Source of the DNA: SIG607 sp045655165
Lineage (GTDB): Bacteria; Bacillota; Clostridia; Oscillospirales; Acutalibacteraceae
Assembly (NCBI GenBank): GCA_045655165.1
Contig: JAZOOT010000053.1
Location: 1 to 19,445, forward strand
Direction of reading: 5' to 3'
Length of the DNA: 19,445 bases
The notes below the pieces were generated by a model. It was not told where the DNA came from. It searched no databases and saw nothing but the letters and a program-made list of their open reading frames with translations. Shown in pieces: positions 7,514-15,161 of this stretch (position 1 is the stretch's first letter; every line of letters starts with the position of its first letter). Position numbers and translations under genes: made by a program.

Positions 7514-8574
7514 TATTGTGCTGCCGAAGAATTTTTGGTTACCGGAACTTCGGGTGCTTTATAATATTTTCCTTCTTCGTTTATAAAATCGTGAAGTTTT
7601 TGTTTTGCAATATTTAAATCGTAAATGTAATACCAAACACCATTTACGAAGGCATCTTGCCCGCCTTTAGGGTTACATTCTTCATCGGGCAAACTAATGT
7701 TTTCCATTGTGCAGGGGTTTTTAAGCACCCAAAACGCAAGTTCAATAATTTCGGCATTTGTAAGCGAAGTTTCGCAGTGGCTAAGGCCCATTGTGGCAAG
7801 TTCGGGCAATTTGTTTACGCTTGTGGTTTTCATTTTATTATAAACTGCCTCTATAACTTCTTTTTGGCGGTTACCTCGGTCAACATCATTTCCGGTATAA
7901 CGGTTTCTTGAATATGCAACTGCCTGTGGGCCTGTTAAAAGTTGCATACCTGTTTTTGTAATTGGGTCGCACTTAATGCCAATTTCGTTAAGGTGGGTAA
8001 CATATTCGCGGTTCATTATCATCATTTCGTGCTCGTCAACGTCAATCATTACACCGCCCAAAGCATCGATAATTTGAGAAAATCCAAAGAAATTAACCGT
8101 TATGTAATCGGTTATGTTTAAATCAAAGTTTTGGTTAAGTGCCTTTATTGAAAGTTGGGGGCCGCTGTCTTTATAAAAACCGTATGCATGGGTAATTTTA
8201 TCTTTAATTACTCCGCTTTCGCGTTCAATTTTTACATAACTGTCCCTTGCAATAGATGTCATTTTTATTTTTCTGTGCTTTTTATCAAGAGTAAGAACAA
8301 TTATGGCGTCAGATAGCCCTTTGTTTGTATCGCTTCTGGCATCAATGCCAAACAAAGCGATATTAACAACATCAACACCCTTAAACGCTTCTTCGTTTAT
8401 TGAAAGTTCTTCTTCTTCAACTTCTCCGCGTTCCATATTATCAAGCAAATGATGAACATACGCAAAAACCGAGCCCGCCACTATGCAAAGCACCAAAAAA
8501 ATGCTTGTTAGGGTTATAATTAGTGTTTTTGTTTTTTTAGAAAGTTTTTTTCTTTCTTTTATGTTATTTTCCAA
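7513..8574 (-). CDS. LytR-CpsA-Psr (LCP) family protein
   Basis: This 353-residue protein is of the LCP type, which attaches teichoic acids or capsular glycopolymers to peptidoglycan. The start is TTG (8572-8574), with AAGGGG 8 nt upstream and no better ATG. A basic N-terminus and one membrane segment (about residues 17-41) anchor the extracellular LCP domain (about 68-270). Conserved features include NIALFGIDARSD (D77, R79), SDAIIVLTL (D88), TSIARDSYVKI (R109) and a later SRNRYTGNDVDRGNRQ segment with the arginines that bind the polyprenyl pyrophosphate substrate. The C-terminus ends in a proline-rich tail (APEVPVTKNSS). It is transcribed alone from a promoter at 8606-8633. Confidence 0.93.
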   Translation of the reverse strand: MENNIKERKKLSKKTKTLIITLTSIFLVLCIVAGSVFAYVHHLLDNMERGEVEEEELSINEEAFKGVDVVNIALFGIDARSDTNKGLSDAIIVLTLDKKHRKIKMTSIARDSYVKIERESGVIKDKITHAYGFYKDSGPQLSIKALNQNFDLNITDYITVNFFGFSQIIDALGGVMIDVDEHEMMIMNREYVTHLNEIGIKCDPITKTGMQLLTGPQAVAYSRNRYTGNDVDRGNRQKEVIEAVYNKMKTTSVNKLPELATMGLSHCETSLTNAEIIELAFWVLKNPCTMENISLPDEECNPKGGQDAFVNGVWYYIYDLNIAKQKLHDFINEEGKYYKAPEVPVTKNSSAAQ

Positions 8575-8605
8575 AATAATATCCCCTTGTCCTTATTTCA
8601 ACATA

Positions 8606-8633
8606 ATTATATCATAAATTATAAATAAGTCAA
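8606..8633 (-). promoter_or_regulatory. Promoter of the LCP gene
   Basis: Reading the minus strand, TTGACT (8633-8628) and TATAAT (8611-8606) are 16 bp apart. TGA just before the -10 makes an extended element. It lies about 30 bases upstream of the TTG start. Confidence 0.85.
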
Positions 8634-8682
8634 TAACAGCATAAGACCCGTTTTTTTGCATATAATTTTTTGGGGTGTAACT

Positions 8683-9216
8683 ATGTTTTGTAAACTATAT
8701 TATTGGCAATCGGCGGGATTTTTATTTACAAGTGCTTTTGGAGTAATTTTACATTTTTTGTTTGAATGGACAAATAATAGTAAATTAGCCGCCTTAATTT
8801 CAGGTGTAAATGAATCTACCTGGGAACACATGAAACTTTTGTTTTTTTCGCTTTTTGCTTTTTCTTTGGTGCAGTACTTCTTTTTTAAAGACTACAAACC
8901 GTTTTTTTGTGTAAAACTAAAGGGTATTTTGCTGGGGCTAATACTTATTCCCGTTATTTTTTACACTCTAACAGGTGCTTTTGGGGAACTTCCCGACTGG
9001 CTTAATATTAGCATTTTCTTTGTTTCAGCCGCTGCGGTGTTTTTGTTTGAAACTCTGCTTTTTAAAAACACAAACTGCGCAAAAGGCGGAAAACTTTGTT
9101 TTGTTTTAATTTTAACTATTGCTGTTATTTTTATGGTGTTCACCTTTTTCCCGCCAAAATTACCGCTGTTTTTAGATACAGCAGAAAACTATTACGGCAT
9201 TAAAAAAACTCCCTAA
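8683..9216 (+). CDS. DUF6512-like integral membrane protein
   Basis: This 177-residue protein has about five hydrophobic segments. I chose ATG 8683, with GGGGTG at 8672-8677 as ribosome site, over an in-frame TTG at 8656 that lies in the putative promoter region. The segment ILHFLFEWTNNSKLAALISG followed directly by VNESTWEHMKLL fits the DUF6512 family of Bacillota membrane proteins as I remember it; function is unknown. A TATAAT at 8661-8666 lies close upstream but has no clear -35. The TAA stop sits in the loop of the terminator that also serves the opposing CDF gene. Confidence 0.7.
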   Translation: MFCKLYYWQSAGFLFTSAFGVILHFLFEWTNNSKLAALISGVNESTWEHMKLLFFSLFAFSLVQYFFFKDYKPFFCVKLKGILLGLILIPVIFYTLTGAFGELPDWLNISIFFVSAAAVFLFETLLFKNTNCAKGGKLCFVLILTIAVIFMVFTFFPPKLPLFLDTAENYYGIKKTP

Positions 9217-9231
9217 CGGGAGTTTTTTTAA
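9200..9231 (+). terminator. Bidirectional terminator containing both stop codons
   Basis: A perfect 14-bp stem (9200-9213 with 9218-9231, A7-CTCCC/GGGAG-T7) closes a TAAC loop. The + gene's TAA (9214-9216) lies in the loop and the - gene's stop (9228-9230) in the T-run. The symmetric A and T runs make it functional on both strands. Confidence 0.92.
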
Positions 9232-10118
9232 TGGTGATGATGATGGTGGTGATGATGTCCGTGCGTTTCTTCAATTAGGCACTCTTGTTCGTGGCAATGC
9301 TCGCTTTCGCTTTCAAGTTCAAGCGTTGCGTGAACAATTCCCATTTCTTCTAACTTTTCGCGCACTTTTTCTTTTATTTCGTGTTGGTTGCAGTCAGTTA
9401 CAATATGCATTGTGGCGTAATTACTGTTTCCGTCAACACTCCACGCGTGAACATGGTGAACGTTTTTAATACCCTCTATTTTACAAAGTTCTTCTTTTAT
9501 ACCGTCAATGCTTATATTATTCGGCACCTTTTCTAAAAACAAATCAAGTGCGTCTTTAAGGTTTTTAAATGCGCTTATAAAAATAAACAAGGAAACACCA
9601 ATAGAAAGTATTGAATCTATTAAAGCAAACTCTGTAAACCGCATTACCACCGCGCCAATTAAAACAACAACCCAGCCAAGAACATCTTCAAGCATGTGAA
9701 GATTTACTGCCTTTTGGTTTATGTTTTCGCCGTCTTTGGTAAAATATGCGGCGGCAAAGTTTACAATTACACCAATAACCGCAAAAATTATCATTCCGTT
9801 ATAGTTTATTTTAGTTGGGTTAAAAATTCTTAATACCGCGTTAAAAACAACCATAACCGACCCAACAAGCAAAATCATTGTTGTTATAACGCCGCCAATA
9901 ACTGAATATCTTGTGTAACCGTAAGTGTAAACTTCGTCGGGTTGTTTTTTGCTTTTTGCTTCAAACAAACAGGCAAGTCCAATGCTTACCGCATCTCCCA
10001 AATCGTGCACAGCGTCAGATGTAATTGCCACACTGCCGGTAAACACACCGCCAAAAAATTCAAACACCGCAAAGGCAAGATTAAGCACAAAAGCAATAAA
10101 AATATTTTTGTTTTTCAA
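9228..10118 (-). CDS. Cation diffusion facilitator, zinc type, with His tail
   Basis: This 296-residue CDF transporter probably exports Zn2+ (or Cd2+/Co2+) in exchange for protons. The start is TTG (10116-10118) with AGGGAG upstream. Six membrane segments are expected. The transport-site pairs are H38/D42 in the second segment (HDLGD) and an HMLED in the fifth; HD-HD sites usually go with zinc preference. A cytosolic C-terminal domain (from about residue 205, GIKNVHHVHAWSVDGN) fits the CDF dimerisation domain. The protein ends in EHCHEQE, then EETHGH and nine histidines in all before the stop, a metal-binding tail. It has its own promoter and no visible regulator gene beside it. Confidence 0.93.
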   Translation of the reverse strand: MKNKNIFIAFVLNLAFAVFEFFGGVFTGSVAITSDAVHDLGDAVSIGLACLFEAKSKKQPDEVYTYGYTRYSVIGGVITTMILLVGSVMVVFNAVLRIFNPTKINYNGMIIFAVIGVIVNFAAAYFTKDGENINQKAVNLHMLEDVLGWVVVLIGAVVMRFTEFALIDSILSIGVSLFIFISAFKNLKDALDLFLEKVPNNISIDGIKEELCKIEGIKNVHHVHAWSVDGNSNYATMHIVTDCNQHEIKEKVREKLEEMGIVHATLELESESEHCHEQECLIEETHGHHHHHHHHH

Positions 10119-10145
10119 ATATATCGCTCCCTTTTATTACATTAT

Positions 10146-10174
10146 ATTATAACATAATGAAATCTTGCAGTCAA
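10146..10174 (-). promoter_or_regulatory. Promoter of the CDF gene
   Basis: On the minus strand TTGACT (10174-10169) and TATAAT (10151-10146) are separated by 17 bp. TGT before the -10 gives an extended -10. Confidence 0.88.
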
Positions 10175-10181
10175 TTTTAAA

Positions 10182-10199
10182 TATATTTTTAAAAATATA
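10182..10199. repeat. 18-bp perfect AT palindrome between divergent promoters
   Basis: TATATTTTT (10182-10190) is followed directly by its reverse complement AAAAATATA (10191-10199). It lies 8 bp upstream of the CDF -35 and 12 bp upstream of the nagB -35. It could be an UP element, an operator shared by the divergent genes, or chance in AT-rich DNA. Confidence 0.5.
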
Positions 10200-10210
10200 C
10201 AACTGGTTTC

Positions 10211-10239
10211 TTGATAAAATGATTTGTTTGTAGTATAAT
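10211..10239 (+). promoter_or_regulatory. Promoter of nagB
   Basis: TTGATA (10211-10216) and TATAAT (10234-10239) are 17 bp apart, about 30 bases before the TTG start. Confidence 0.85.
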
Positions 10240-10270
10240 AAATTTAACAATTTTTTTAGGAGTGATTCAC

Positions 10271-11056
10271 TTGAAACTTATTATTAAAAACAATTATGAA
10301 GATATGAGTTTGTGGGCAGCAGAACACATTGCCGCTGCAATAAATGCCCACAAAGAAGACCGCCCGTTTGTACTTGGTCTTCCCACTGGTTCTTCTCCGC
10401 TTGGTGTTTACAAAAACCTTATTAAAATGAACAAAGAAGGCAAAGTTACCTTTAAAAACGTTGTTACTTTTAATATGGATGAATATGTTGGTTTGCCAAA
10501 AGAGCACGACCAAAGTTATTGGTACTTTATGCACGATAACTTCTTTAACCACATTGATATTCCTGCTGAAAACATTAATATTTTAAACGGTATGGCAGCA
10601 GATTTAGAAGCAGAATGCAAACGTTATGAAGATAAAATTGCGGCTTACGGTGGCATTGATTTGTTCCTTGGCGGCAGCGGTGTTGACGGTCACATTGCAT
10701 TTAACGAACCCTTTACTTCGCTTGTTTCCCGCACTGGCGTACGCGCTTTAACACAAGATACTTTAATTGTTAACTCGCGCTTCTTTGATAACGACCCCAA
10801 CAAAGTTCCCAAAACTGCTTTATCGGTTGGTGTTGGCACAGTTTGCGATTCTAAACAGGTTCTTTTGCTTATAAGCGGACACAACAAAGCACGCGCATTA
10901 AAGCACTGTGTTGAGGGTGGCGTTGACCATGCTTGGACAATTAGCGCACTTCAGCTTCATGCAGACGGCATTATTGCTTGCGACGAAGACGCCTGCGGCG
11001 AACTTAAGGTTGACACTTACAAATACTTTAAAGAAATTTACAAAGATGAAAAATAA
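10271..11056 (+). CDS. nagB: Glucosamine-6-phosphate deaminase
   Basis: This 261-residue NagB converts glucosamine-6-phosphate to fructose-6-phosphate and ammonia, feeding amino sugars into glycolysis. TTG 10271 is chosen over GTG 10262 because the latter overlaps the AGGAG at 10258-10262, and because MKLIIKNNYEDMS aligns with the usual NagB N-terminus. Key parts are GLPTGSSPLG (sugar phosphate loop, about 36-45), FNMDEY with D70, and GVDGHIAFNEP with D139, H141 and E146, which correspond to the E. coli catalytic residues. Length is close to the E. coli enzyme's 266. The loop reads GGSG where GGIG is more usual. The gene is transcribed alone, with its own promoter and terminator, and no nagA lies in the window. 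Confidence 0.96.
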   Translation: MKLIIKNNYEDMSLWAAEHIAAAINAHKEDRPFVLGLPTGSSPLGVYKNLIKMNKEGKVTFKNVVTFNMDEYVGLPKEHDQSYWYFMHDNFFNHIDIPAENINILNGMAADLEAECKRYEDKIAAYGGIDLFLGGSGVDGHIAFNEPFTSLVSRTGVRALTQDTLIVNSRFFDNDPNKVPKTALSVGVGTVCDSKQVLLLISGHNKARALKHCVEGGVDHAWTISALQLHADGIIACDEDACGELKVDTYKYFKEIYKDEK

Positions 11057-11060
11057 AACC

Positions 11061-11098
11061 AAGAGTCCGAGTCGCATTTGCGGCTCGGGCTCTTTTTT
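11061..11098 (+). terminator. Terminator after nagB
   Basis: A 15-bp stem (11061-11075 with 11080-11094, two G-T wobbles) closes an ATTT loop. A T-run to 11098 follows. It begins 4 bp after the nagB stop. Confidence 0.93.
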
Positions 11099-11132
11099 AC
11101 AGCACAATTTTTTGTTTTTTTAAAAAAAGTAT

Positions 11133-11161
11133 ATGAAATTTTTTAAAATGCGTGCTAAAAT
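11133..11161 (+). promoter_or_regulatory. Weak candidate promoter of the CarD-like gene
   Basis: TAAAAT (11156-11161) preceded by TGC gives an extended -10. ATGAAA (11133-11138), 17 bp upstream, is a poor -35. No better promoter is seen between the nagB terminator and the gene. Confidence 0.45.
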
Positions 11162-11193
11162 ATTTATATACACAATATGAAAGCAGGGGTTTT

Positions 11194-11700
11194 ATGTTTC
11201 AAATTAACGATATAATTATATATGGTTCGCACGGTGTTTGCGAAATTACGGGTATTGAAGAAAAGAACATTATGGGCGCAAAAAACAAATATTTTGTGCT
11301 TAAACCAATTAAAAGCGAAAGTTCAACCTTTTTTGTTCCAATAGATAATAAAAATGTTCTTTCTAAAATGAGAAAAATATTATCAGAAGAAGAAATAAAC
11401 GAACTTATTGATTCAATGCCTAATGAAAACGCCAACTGGATATCCAACGAAAGCACCCGAAAAGAAAAGTATAAGTACATACTTTCCGAAGGAAATCATA
11501 CCGAACTTATAAAAATGATTAAAGCCCTGTTTTTTGAAAAGAAAGAACGCGAAGCAAATGGGAAACGCCTTTTTGCCTCTGACGAACGATTTTTAAAAGA
11601 TGCAGAGCAACTTTTATACGGCGAATTTCAATATGTTCTTAACTTAAACGAAGACGAACTAATGAAATACATTTTTAATAGAATAGAAAAAAACTGTTAG
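11194..11700 (+). CDS. CarD/CdnL-like RNA polymerase-binding regulator
   Basis: This 168-residue protein starts at ATG 11194 (AGGGG just upstream); an earlier in-frame start lacks a ribosome site. Residues 1 to about 60 (FQINDIIIYGSHGVCEITGI, then KYFVLKPI and TFFVPIDN) form the CarD/TRCF Tudor-like domain that contacts the RNA polymerase beta subunit. A charged helical C-terminal half (about 65-168) follows, the part that contacts DNA in characterised CarD proteins. It probably influences open-complex stability at promoters; targets are unknown. It is transcribed alone, and its TAG stop lies within the stem of the following terminator. Confidence 0.88.
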   Translation: MFQINDIIIYGSHGVCEITGIEEKNIMGAKNKYFVLKPIKSESSTFFVPIDNKNVLSKMRKILSEEEINELIDSMPNENANWISNESTRKEKYKYILSEGNHTELIKMIKALFFEKKEREANGKRLFASDERFLKDAEQLLYGEFQYVLNLNEDELMKYIFNRIEKNC

Positions 11701-11720
11701 GGAAACCCTAACAGTTTTTT
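11688..11720 (-). terminator. Bidirectional terminator of the CarD-like gene and the T-box operon
   Basis: A perfect 15-bp stem (11688-11702 with 11706-11720) has an AAA loop, an A-run on one side and a T-run on the other. The CarD-like stop (11698-11700) is in the stem, and the dehydrogenase stop (11722-11724) lies 1 bp beyond it. It ends the seven-gene minus-strand operon as well as the + gene. Confidence 0.93.
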
Positions 11721-11721
11721 A

Positions 11722-12753
11722 TTAACGATAAATAAGAGATTCAGCGTAGCGTGTAGCAATAATGCCTTCGGGTTCGCCTGTTTTCTTAGATTCGCTTAAT
11801 ATATGTTCAATGCTGTTATAAATGTTGTCAACCTTTTTAATAACTTCTTCTTTGTTATAAGGTCCATCAACTTCGGCTGCTGCATTTATAACACCGCCGC
11901 CGTTAATAACAAAATCAGGCGCATAGTAAATACCGCGTGCTTTTAATGCAAGGCCCGAAGCATCGTCTAAAATTTGGTTGTTTGCGCCGCCTGCAACTGC
12001 TTTACATTTTAAAGTGGGAATGGTTTGGGGATTTAAGATAGCACCCATAGCGTTGGGCGAGAAAATATCACATTCTTGTGCATAAATATCGTTGGTAGCA
12101 ACAATTTTTGCACCGAATTCGGCTGCTGCGCGGTCAAGTGCTTCTTTATTGCTTCTGTTGGCAACAATAAGGTTTGCACCGCTTTCGTGCAAAAGACGGC
12201 ATAAATCGTAACCAACTTTACCAAGGCCTTGAACAGCAATGGTAAGGCCTTCTAAATCGTCGCGGCCCAAAGCAACTTTAGCGGTGGCTTTAATACCCTG
12301 CCATACACCTCTTGCAGTAAAGGGCGATGGGTCGCCGCTGTTCATGGGCAAACCGCAAAGATATTTTGTTTTACGCAACATAACCATAGCGTCATCGCAG
12401 GTTGTGTTTACGTCTTCGGCAGTTATGTACTGACCGCCCAAATTGTTTACTGCTTCTGCAAATGCTTCAAACATTGCTTCGGTTTTTTGTGAAGGGTCAG
12501 CAATAATTACACCTTTACCGCCGCCGTGGGGCAAACCGGCAACTGCATTTTTGTGCGACATACCGCGTGAAAGACGCAAAACATCAAAAAGTGCATCATC
12601 GTAAGATTCATAAGGGAACAAACGGCAACCGCCAATAGCGGGACCCAAGTTTGTGTTGTGTACGGCAATTATTGCTTTAAGACCAGCTTTTTCGTTGTTT
12701 ACAAACAAAACTTTTTCGTGGCGATAATTGCTCATTTCTGTCATTGCATTCAT
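11722..12753 (-). CDS. Leucine/valine-type (branched-chain) amino acid dehydrogenase
   Basis: This 343-residue enzyme is of the Leu/Phe/Val dehydrogenase group within the Glu/Leu/Phe/Val superfamily. It catalyses reversible NAD-dependent deamination of a branched-chain amino acid to its 2-keto acid. K68 (MSHKNAVAGLPHGGGKG) and K80 coincide with the catalytic lysines of Lysinibacillus leucine dehydrogenase. An NAD-binding GLGKVG lies at about residue 180 and AGGANNQ near 255. The length is about that of leucine dehydrogenases and shorter than the roughly 420-450 of glutamate dehydrogenases. The ribosome site is AGGAGGT, 8 nt before ATG. It is the last gene of the T-box operon, 38 bp after the oxidoreductase gamma gene. 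Phenylalanine dehydrogenase is the main alternative; neighbours favour branched chains. Confidence 0.92.
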   Translation of the reverse strand: MNAMTEMSNYRHEKVLFVNNEKAGLKAIIAVHNTNLGPAIGGCRLFPYESYDDALFDVLRLSRGMSHKNAVAGLPHGGGKGVIIADPSQKTEAMFEAFAEAVNNLGGQYITAEDVNTTCDDAMVMLRKTKYLCGLPMNSGDPSPFTARGVWQGIKATAKVALGRDDLEGLTIAVQGLGKVGYDLCRLLHESGANLIVANRSNKEALDRAAAEFGAKIVATNDIYAQECDIFSPNAMGAILNPQTIPTLKCKAVAGGANNQILDDASGLALKARGIYYAPDFVINGGGVINAAAEVDGPYNKEEVIKKVDNIYNSIEHILSESKKTGEPEGIIATRYAESLIYR

Positions 12754-12791
12754 AATAAAATACCTCCTAATATTACTTGCCTATATTGGCA

Positions 12792-13328
12792 TTATTTATA
12801 TTCTTTACCCAAAGTTAGCGCTTTAAGGTTTAGTTCAACAAGCGCCGCTTTGGTGGGCGGAACCAACTTTTTAACAACATCTTCTGTTCCAATAAAAGAC
12901 AGTTCGGGGTTGTTTTCCAAAAGGTGACCCATAATAATCATATTCGCCAAGGTTGCAATACCTTCGCTTTTTGCCATTTGGGTAGCGGGAATGTAAAAAA
13001 CTTCTACATCGTTTCTTTCTACCTTTTCATCAATTAAGGCGCTGTCAACATAAATTTGACCGCCGGGGGCTACTGTATTTACATACTTTTGAAGCGAAGG
13101 CAAATTCATTGCAACCAAAACATCGGGTTTTGTAATAATTGGGCTGCCAACGGGTGTTTCTGAAATTATAACATTACAGTTAGCAGTACCGCCGCGCATT
13201 TCTGGGCCGTAAGACGGCAACCAAGAAACCTGCAAATTTTCGGTTAAGCCCTTGTATGCCAAAAATTTACCTGCAAATAAAATGCCCTGTCCGCCAAAGC
13301 CGGCAATAAGGATTTGTGTGGTTTTCAT
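12792..13328 (-). CDS. 2-Oxoacid:ferredoxin oxidoreductase, gamma subunit
   Basis: This 178-residue protein is the gamma subunit of a four-part 2-oxoacid:acceptor oxidoreductase (KGOR/VOR type). The N-terminus TQILIAGFGGQGILFAGK (residues 4-21), then SWLPSYGPEMRGGTANCNVI, is diagnostic. The subunit helps form the coenzyme A site. The start ATG shares one base with the beta subunit stop (TAATG), with GGAGGAGAG upstream, so translation is probably coupled. Confidence 0.95.
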   Translation of the reverse strand: MKTTQILIAGFGGQGILFAGKFLAYKGLTENLQVSWLPSYGPEMRGGTANCNVIISETPVGSPIITKPDVLVAMNLPSLQKYVNTVAPGGQIYVDSALIDEKVERNDVEVFYIPATQMAKSEGIATLANMIIMGHLLENNPELSFIGTEDVVKKLVPPTKAALVELNLKALTLGKEYK

Positions 13329-14086
13329 TATTTACTCTCCTCCTTATTAGCGCTTCTGTCTTTGTAAACACCAATTGGGTAATAAGGAAGCATATCGCTT
13401 TCTACCCATTCTAGCGCTTTTTGCGGTGTCATGCCCCAGTTTGTTGGGCAAGCCGAAACAACTTCAACCAAAGAGAAACCTTTGCCGTCAAGCTGGTTCT
13501 TAAACGCCTTTTTAATTGCCTTTTTTGCCTGCATTACATTTTTAACATTGTTAACGGCAACGCGGGCAATGTATTCGGGGCCTTCCAAGGTAGCAAGCAT
13601 TTCCGAAACTTTAATTGGCCAACCGCAATGGTTAACATCGCGGCCATAAGGCGAAGTTTGTGTTACTTGGCCTGGCAAACTTGTGGGCGCCATTTGACCG
13701 CCTGTCATACCGTAAATAGCATTGTTTACAAAAATGACTGTTATGTTTTCGTTTCGTGCGGCAGAATGTACTGTTTCTGCCATGCCAATTGAAGCCAAAT
13801 CACCGTCGCCTTGGTATGTAAACACAATATTTTCAGGACGGCTTCTTTTAATACCGGTAGCAACAGCAGGTGCTCTGCCGTGGGCGGCTTCTATCATATC
13901 GCAAGTGAAATAATCGTAAGCCATAACGGCACAGCCAACAGGGGCTACGCCTATTGTTTTACCTTCAACACCAAGCTCATCAATTACCTCGGCAACCAAA
14001 CGGTGAATAATACCGTGGGGGCAACCGGGGCAATAGTGAAACGGAATGTCTGTTAAAGAATTTGGTTTTTTAAATACTACTGCCAT
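13328..14086 (-). CDS. 2-Oxoacid:ferredoxin oxidoreductase, beta (TPP) subunit
   Basis: This 252-residue subunit binds thiamine pyrophosphate, where the 2-keto acid is decarboxylated (or, in reverse, an acyl-CoA is carboxylated). The TPP-Mg motif is GDGDLASIG (93-101) with NN at 121-122. The N-terminal CPGCPHG (C19, C22) and PVGC (C52) are the usual cysteines of this subunit type. A long C-terminal part (SACPTNWGMTP, then PYYPIGVYK) is normal. It begins 2 bp after the alpha subunit stop, with AAAGGAG about 10 nt before its ATG. Confidence 0.95.
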   Translation of the reverse strand: MAVVFKKPNSLTDIPFHYCPGCPHGIIHRLVAEVIDELGVEGKTIGVAPVGCAVMAYDYFTCDMIEAAHGRAPAVATGIKRSRPENIVFTYQGDGDLASIGMAETVHSAARNENITVIFVNNAIYGMTGGQMAPTSLPGQVTQTSPYGRDVNHCGWPIKVSEMLATLEGPEYIARVAVNNVKNVMQAKKAIKKAFKNQLDGKGFSLVEVVSACPTNWGMTPQKALEWVESDMLPYYPIGVYKDRSANKEESK

Positions 14087-14088
14087 AA

Positions 14089-15150
14089 TCAGAACACTCC
14101 TTTCTGGGCATTTTTAATGCTTTCTAAAACTTCTTCGGGGCTTGGAATCATACCGCCTGTGCGGTTGCAAAGCGCAATTGGTTTTTTACTTTCGGTATAA
14201 AGGCGAATATCTTCTATCATTTGGCCCATATTAAGTTCAACCGAAATAAAACCTTTAACCTTATCGGCTGCCTTTTTTAAAGCATCTTTTGGGAAAGGCC
14301 ACAAGGTAATGGGGCGAATAAGACCAACCTTTATACCCTGTTCCCTTGCCGCAACAACCGCGTTTTTAGCAACACGGGCGGCAATACCAAAAGCAACAAC
14401 ACAATATTTTGCATCTTCCATCATATACTCTTCCCAAAGTGCCTCGTTTTCTTCTATTACCTTATATTTTTGGTAGCGTTCAAAGTTTTTGGCTTCTAAC
14501 TCTTCGGGTTTTAAGTAAAGCGAATTAACAATGTTGTGTTTTCTTTCGCAATTTGTGCCGGTTAATGCCCAAGGTTTTTCGTAAGTTTCAATTTCAACAT
14601 CTTCAAAGGAAATCGGCTCCATCATTTGACCAACTGTACCGTCGGCCAAAATCATAGAAGTAATTTGGTATTTATCGGCCAAATTAAAGCCCTTTACAGT
14701 AAGACTTGCCATTTCCTGTACCGAAGCAGGTGCCAAAACTATCATACGGTAGTCACCGTGGCCGCCGCCCTTTGTTGCTTGAAAATAATCGGACTGCGAG
14801 GGTTGAATACCGCCAAGACCGGGGCCTCCGCGCTGAACATTTACAACCAAAGCGGGTACATCTGAACCTGCAATATAACTAAGCCCTTCTGCCTTTAGGG
14901 AAATTCCGGGGCTTGAAGACGAAGTCATTACGCGTACGCCTGCGGCTGCTGCGCCGTAAACCATATTTATTGATGCAATTTCGCTTTCTGCTTGTAAGAA
15001 AACACCGCCAATTTTGGGCATTTTTTTAGCCATATAAGCGGCAATTTCGGTTTGTGGGGTTATAGGATAACCGAAGTAATGCTTACAACCCGCGCGAATG
15101 GCGGCTTCGGCAATTGCTTCGTTACCTTTCATTAAAACTCTGTCTGCCAT
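14089..15150 (-). CDS. vorB: 2-Ketoisovalerate-type ferredoxin oxidoreductase, alpha subunit
   Basis: This 353-residue subunit carries the pyrimidine-binding half of the TPP site and part of the substrate pocket. I start it at ATG 15148-15150, which has AAGGAGG in front; the open frame runs on to 15225, but that extension overlaps the ferredoxin gene and reads as unrelated sequence. Features include MKGNEAIAEAAIRAGC, FGYPITPQTE, QAESEIASINMVYGAA, and a TSSSSPGISL segment with PSQSDYFQATKGGGHGDYR. These match proteins annotated as VorB (3-methyl-2-oxobutanoate:ferredoxin oxidoreductase) better than the 2-oxoglutarate or pyruvate enzymes, as far as I can judge without a search. The adjacent branched-chain dehydrogenase supports this substrate class. 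Confidence 0.9.
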   Translation of the reverse strand: MADRVLMKGNEAIAEAAIRAGCKHYFGYPITPQTEIAAYMAKKMPKIGGVFLQAESEIASINMVYGAAAAGVRVMTSSSSPGISLKAEGLSYIAGSDVPALVVNVQRGGPGLGGIQPSQSDYFQATKGGGHGDYRMIVLAPASVQEMASLTVKGFNLADKYQITSMILADGTVGQMMEPISFEDVEIETYEKPWALTGTNCERKHNIVNSLYLKPEELEAKNFERYQKYKVIEENEALWEEYMMEDAKYCVVAFGIAARVAKNAVVAAREQGIKVGLIRPITLWPFPKDALKKAADKVKGFISVELNMGQMIEDIRLYTESKKPIALCNRTGGMIPSPEEVLESIKNAQKGVF

Positions 15151-15161
15151 AGGTAACCTCC

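Noticed and set aside
8656..8682. TTG start at 8656 for the DUF6512-like gene
   Set aside because: It has no ribosome site and lies beside a TATAAT, whereas ATG 8683 has GGGGTG in front.
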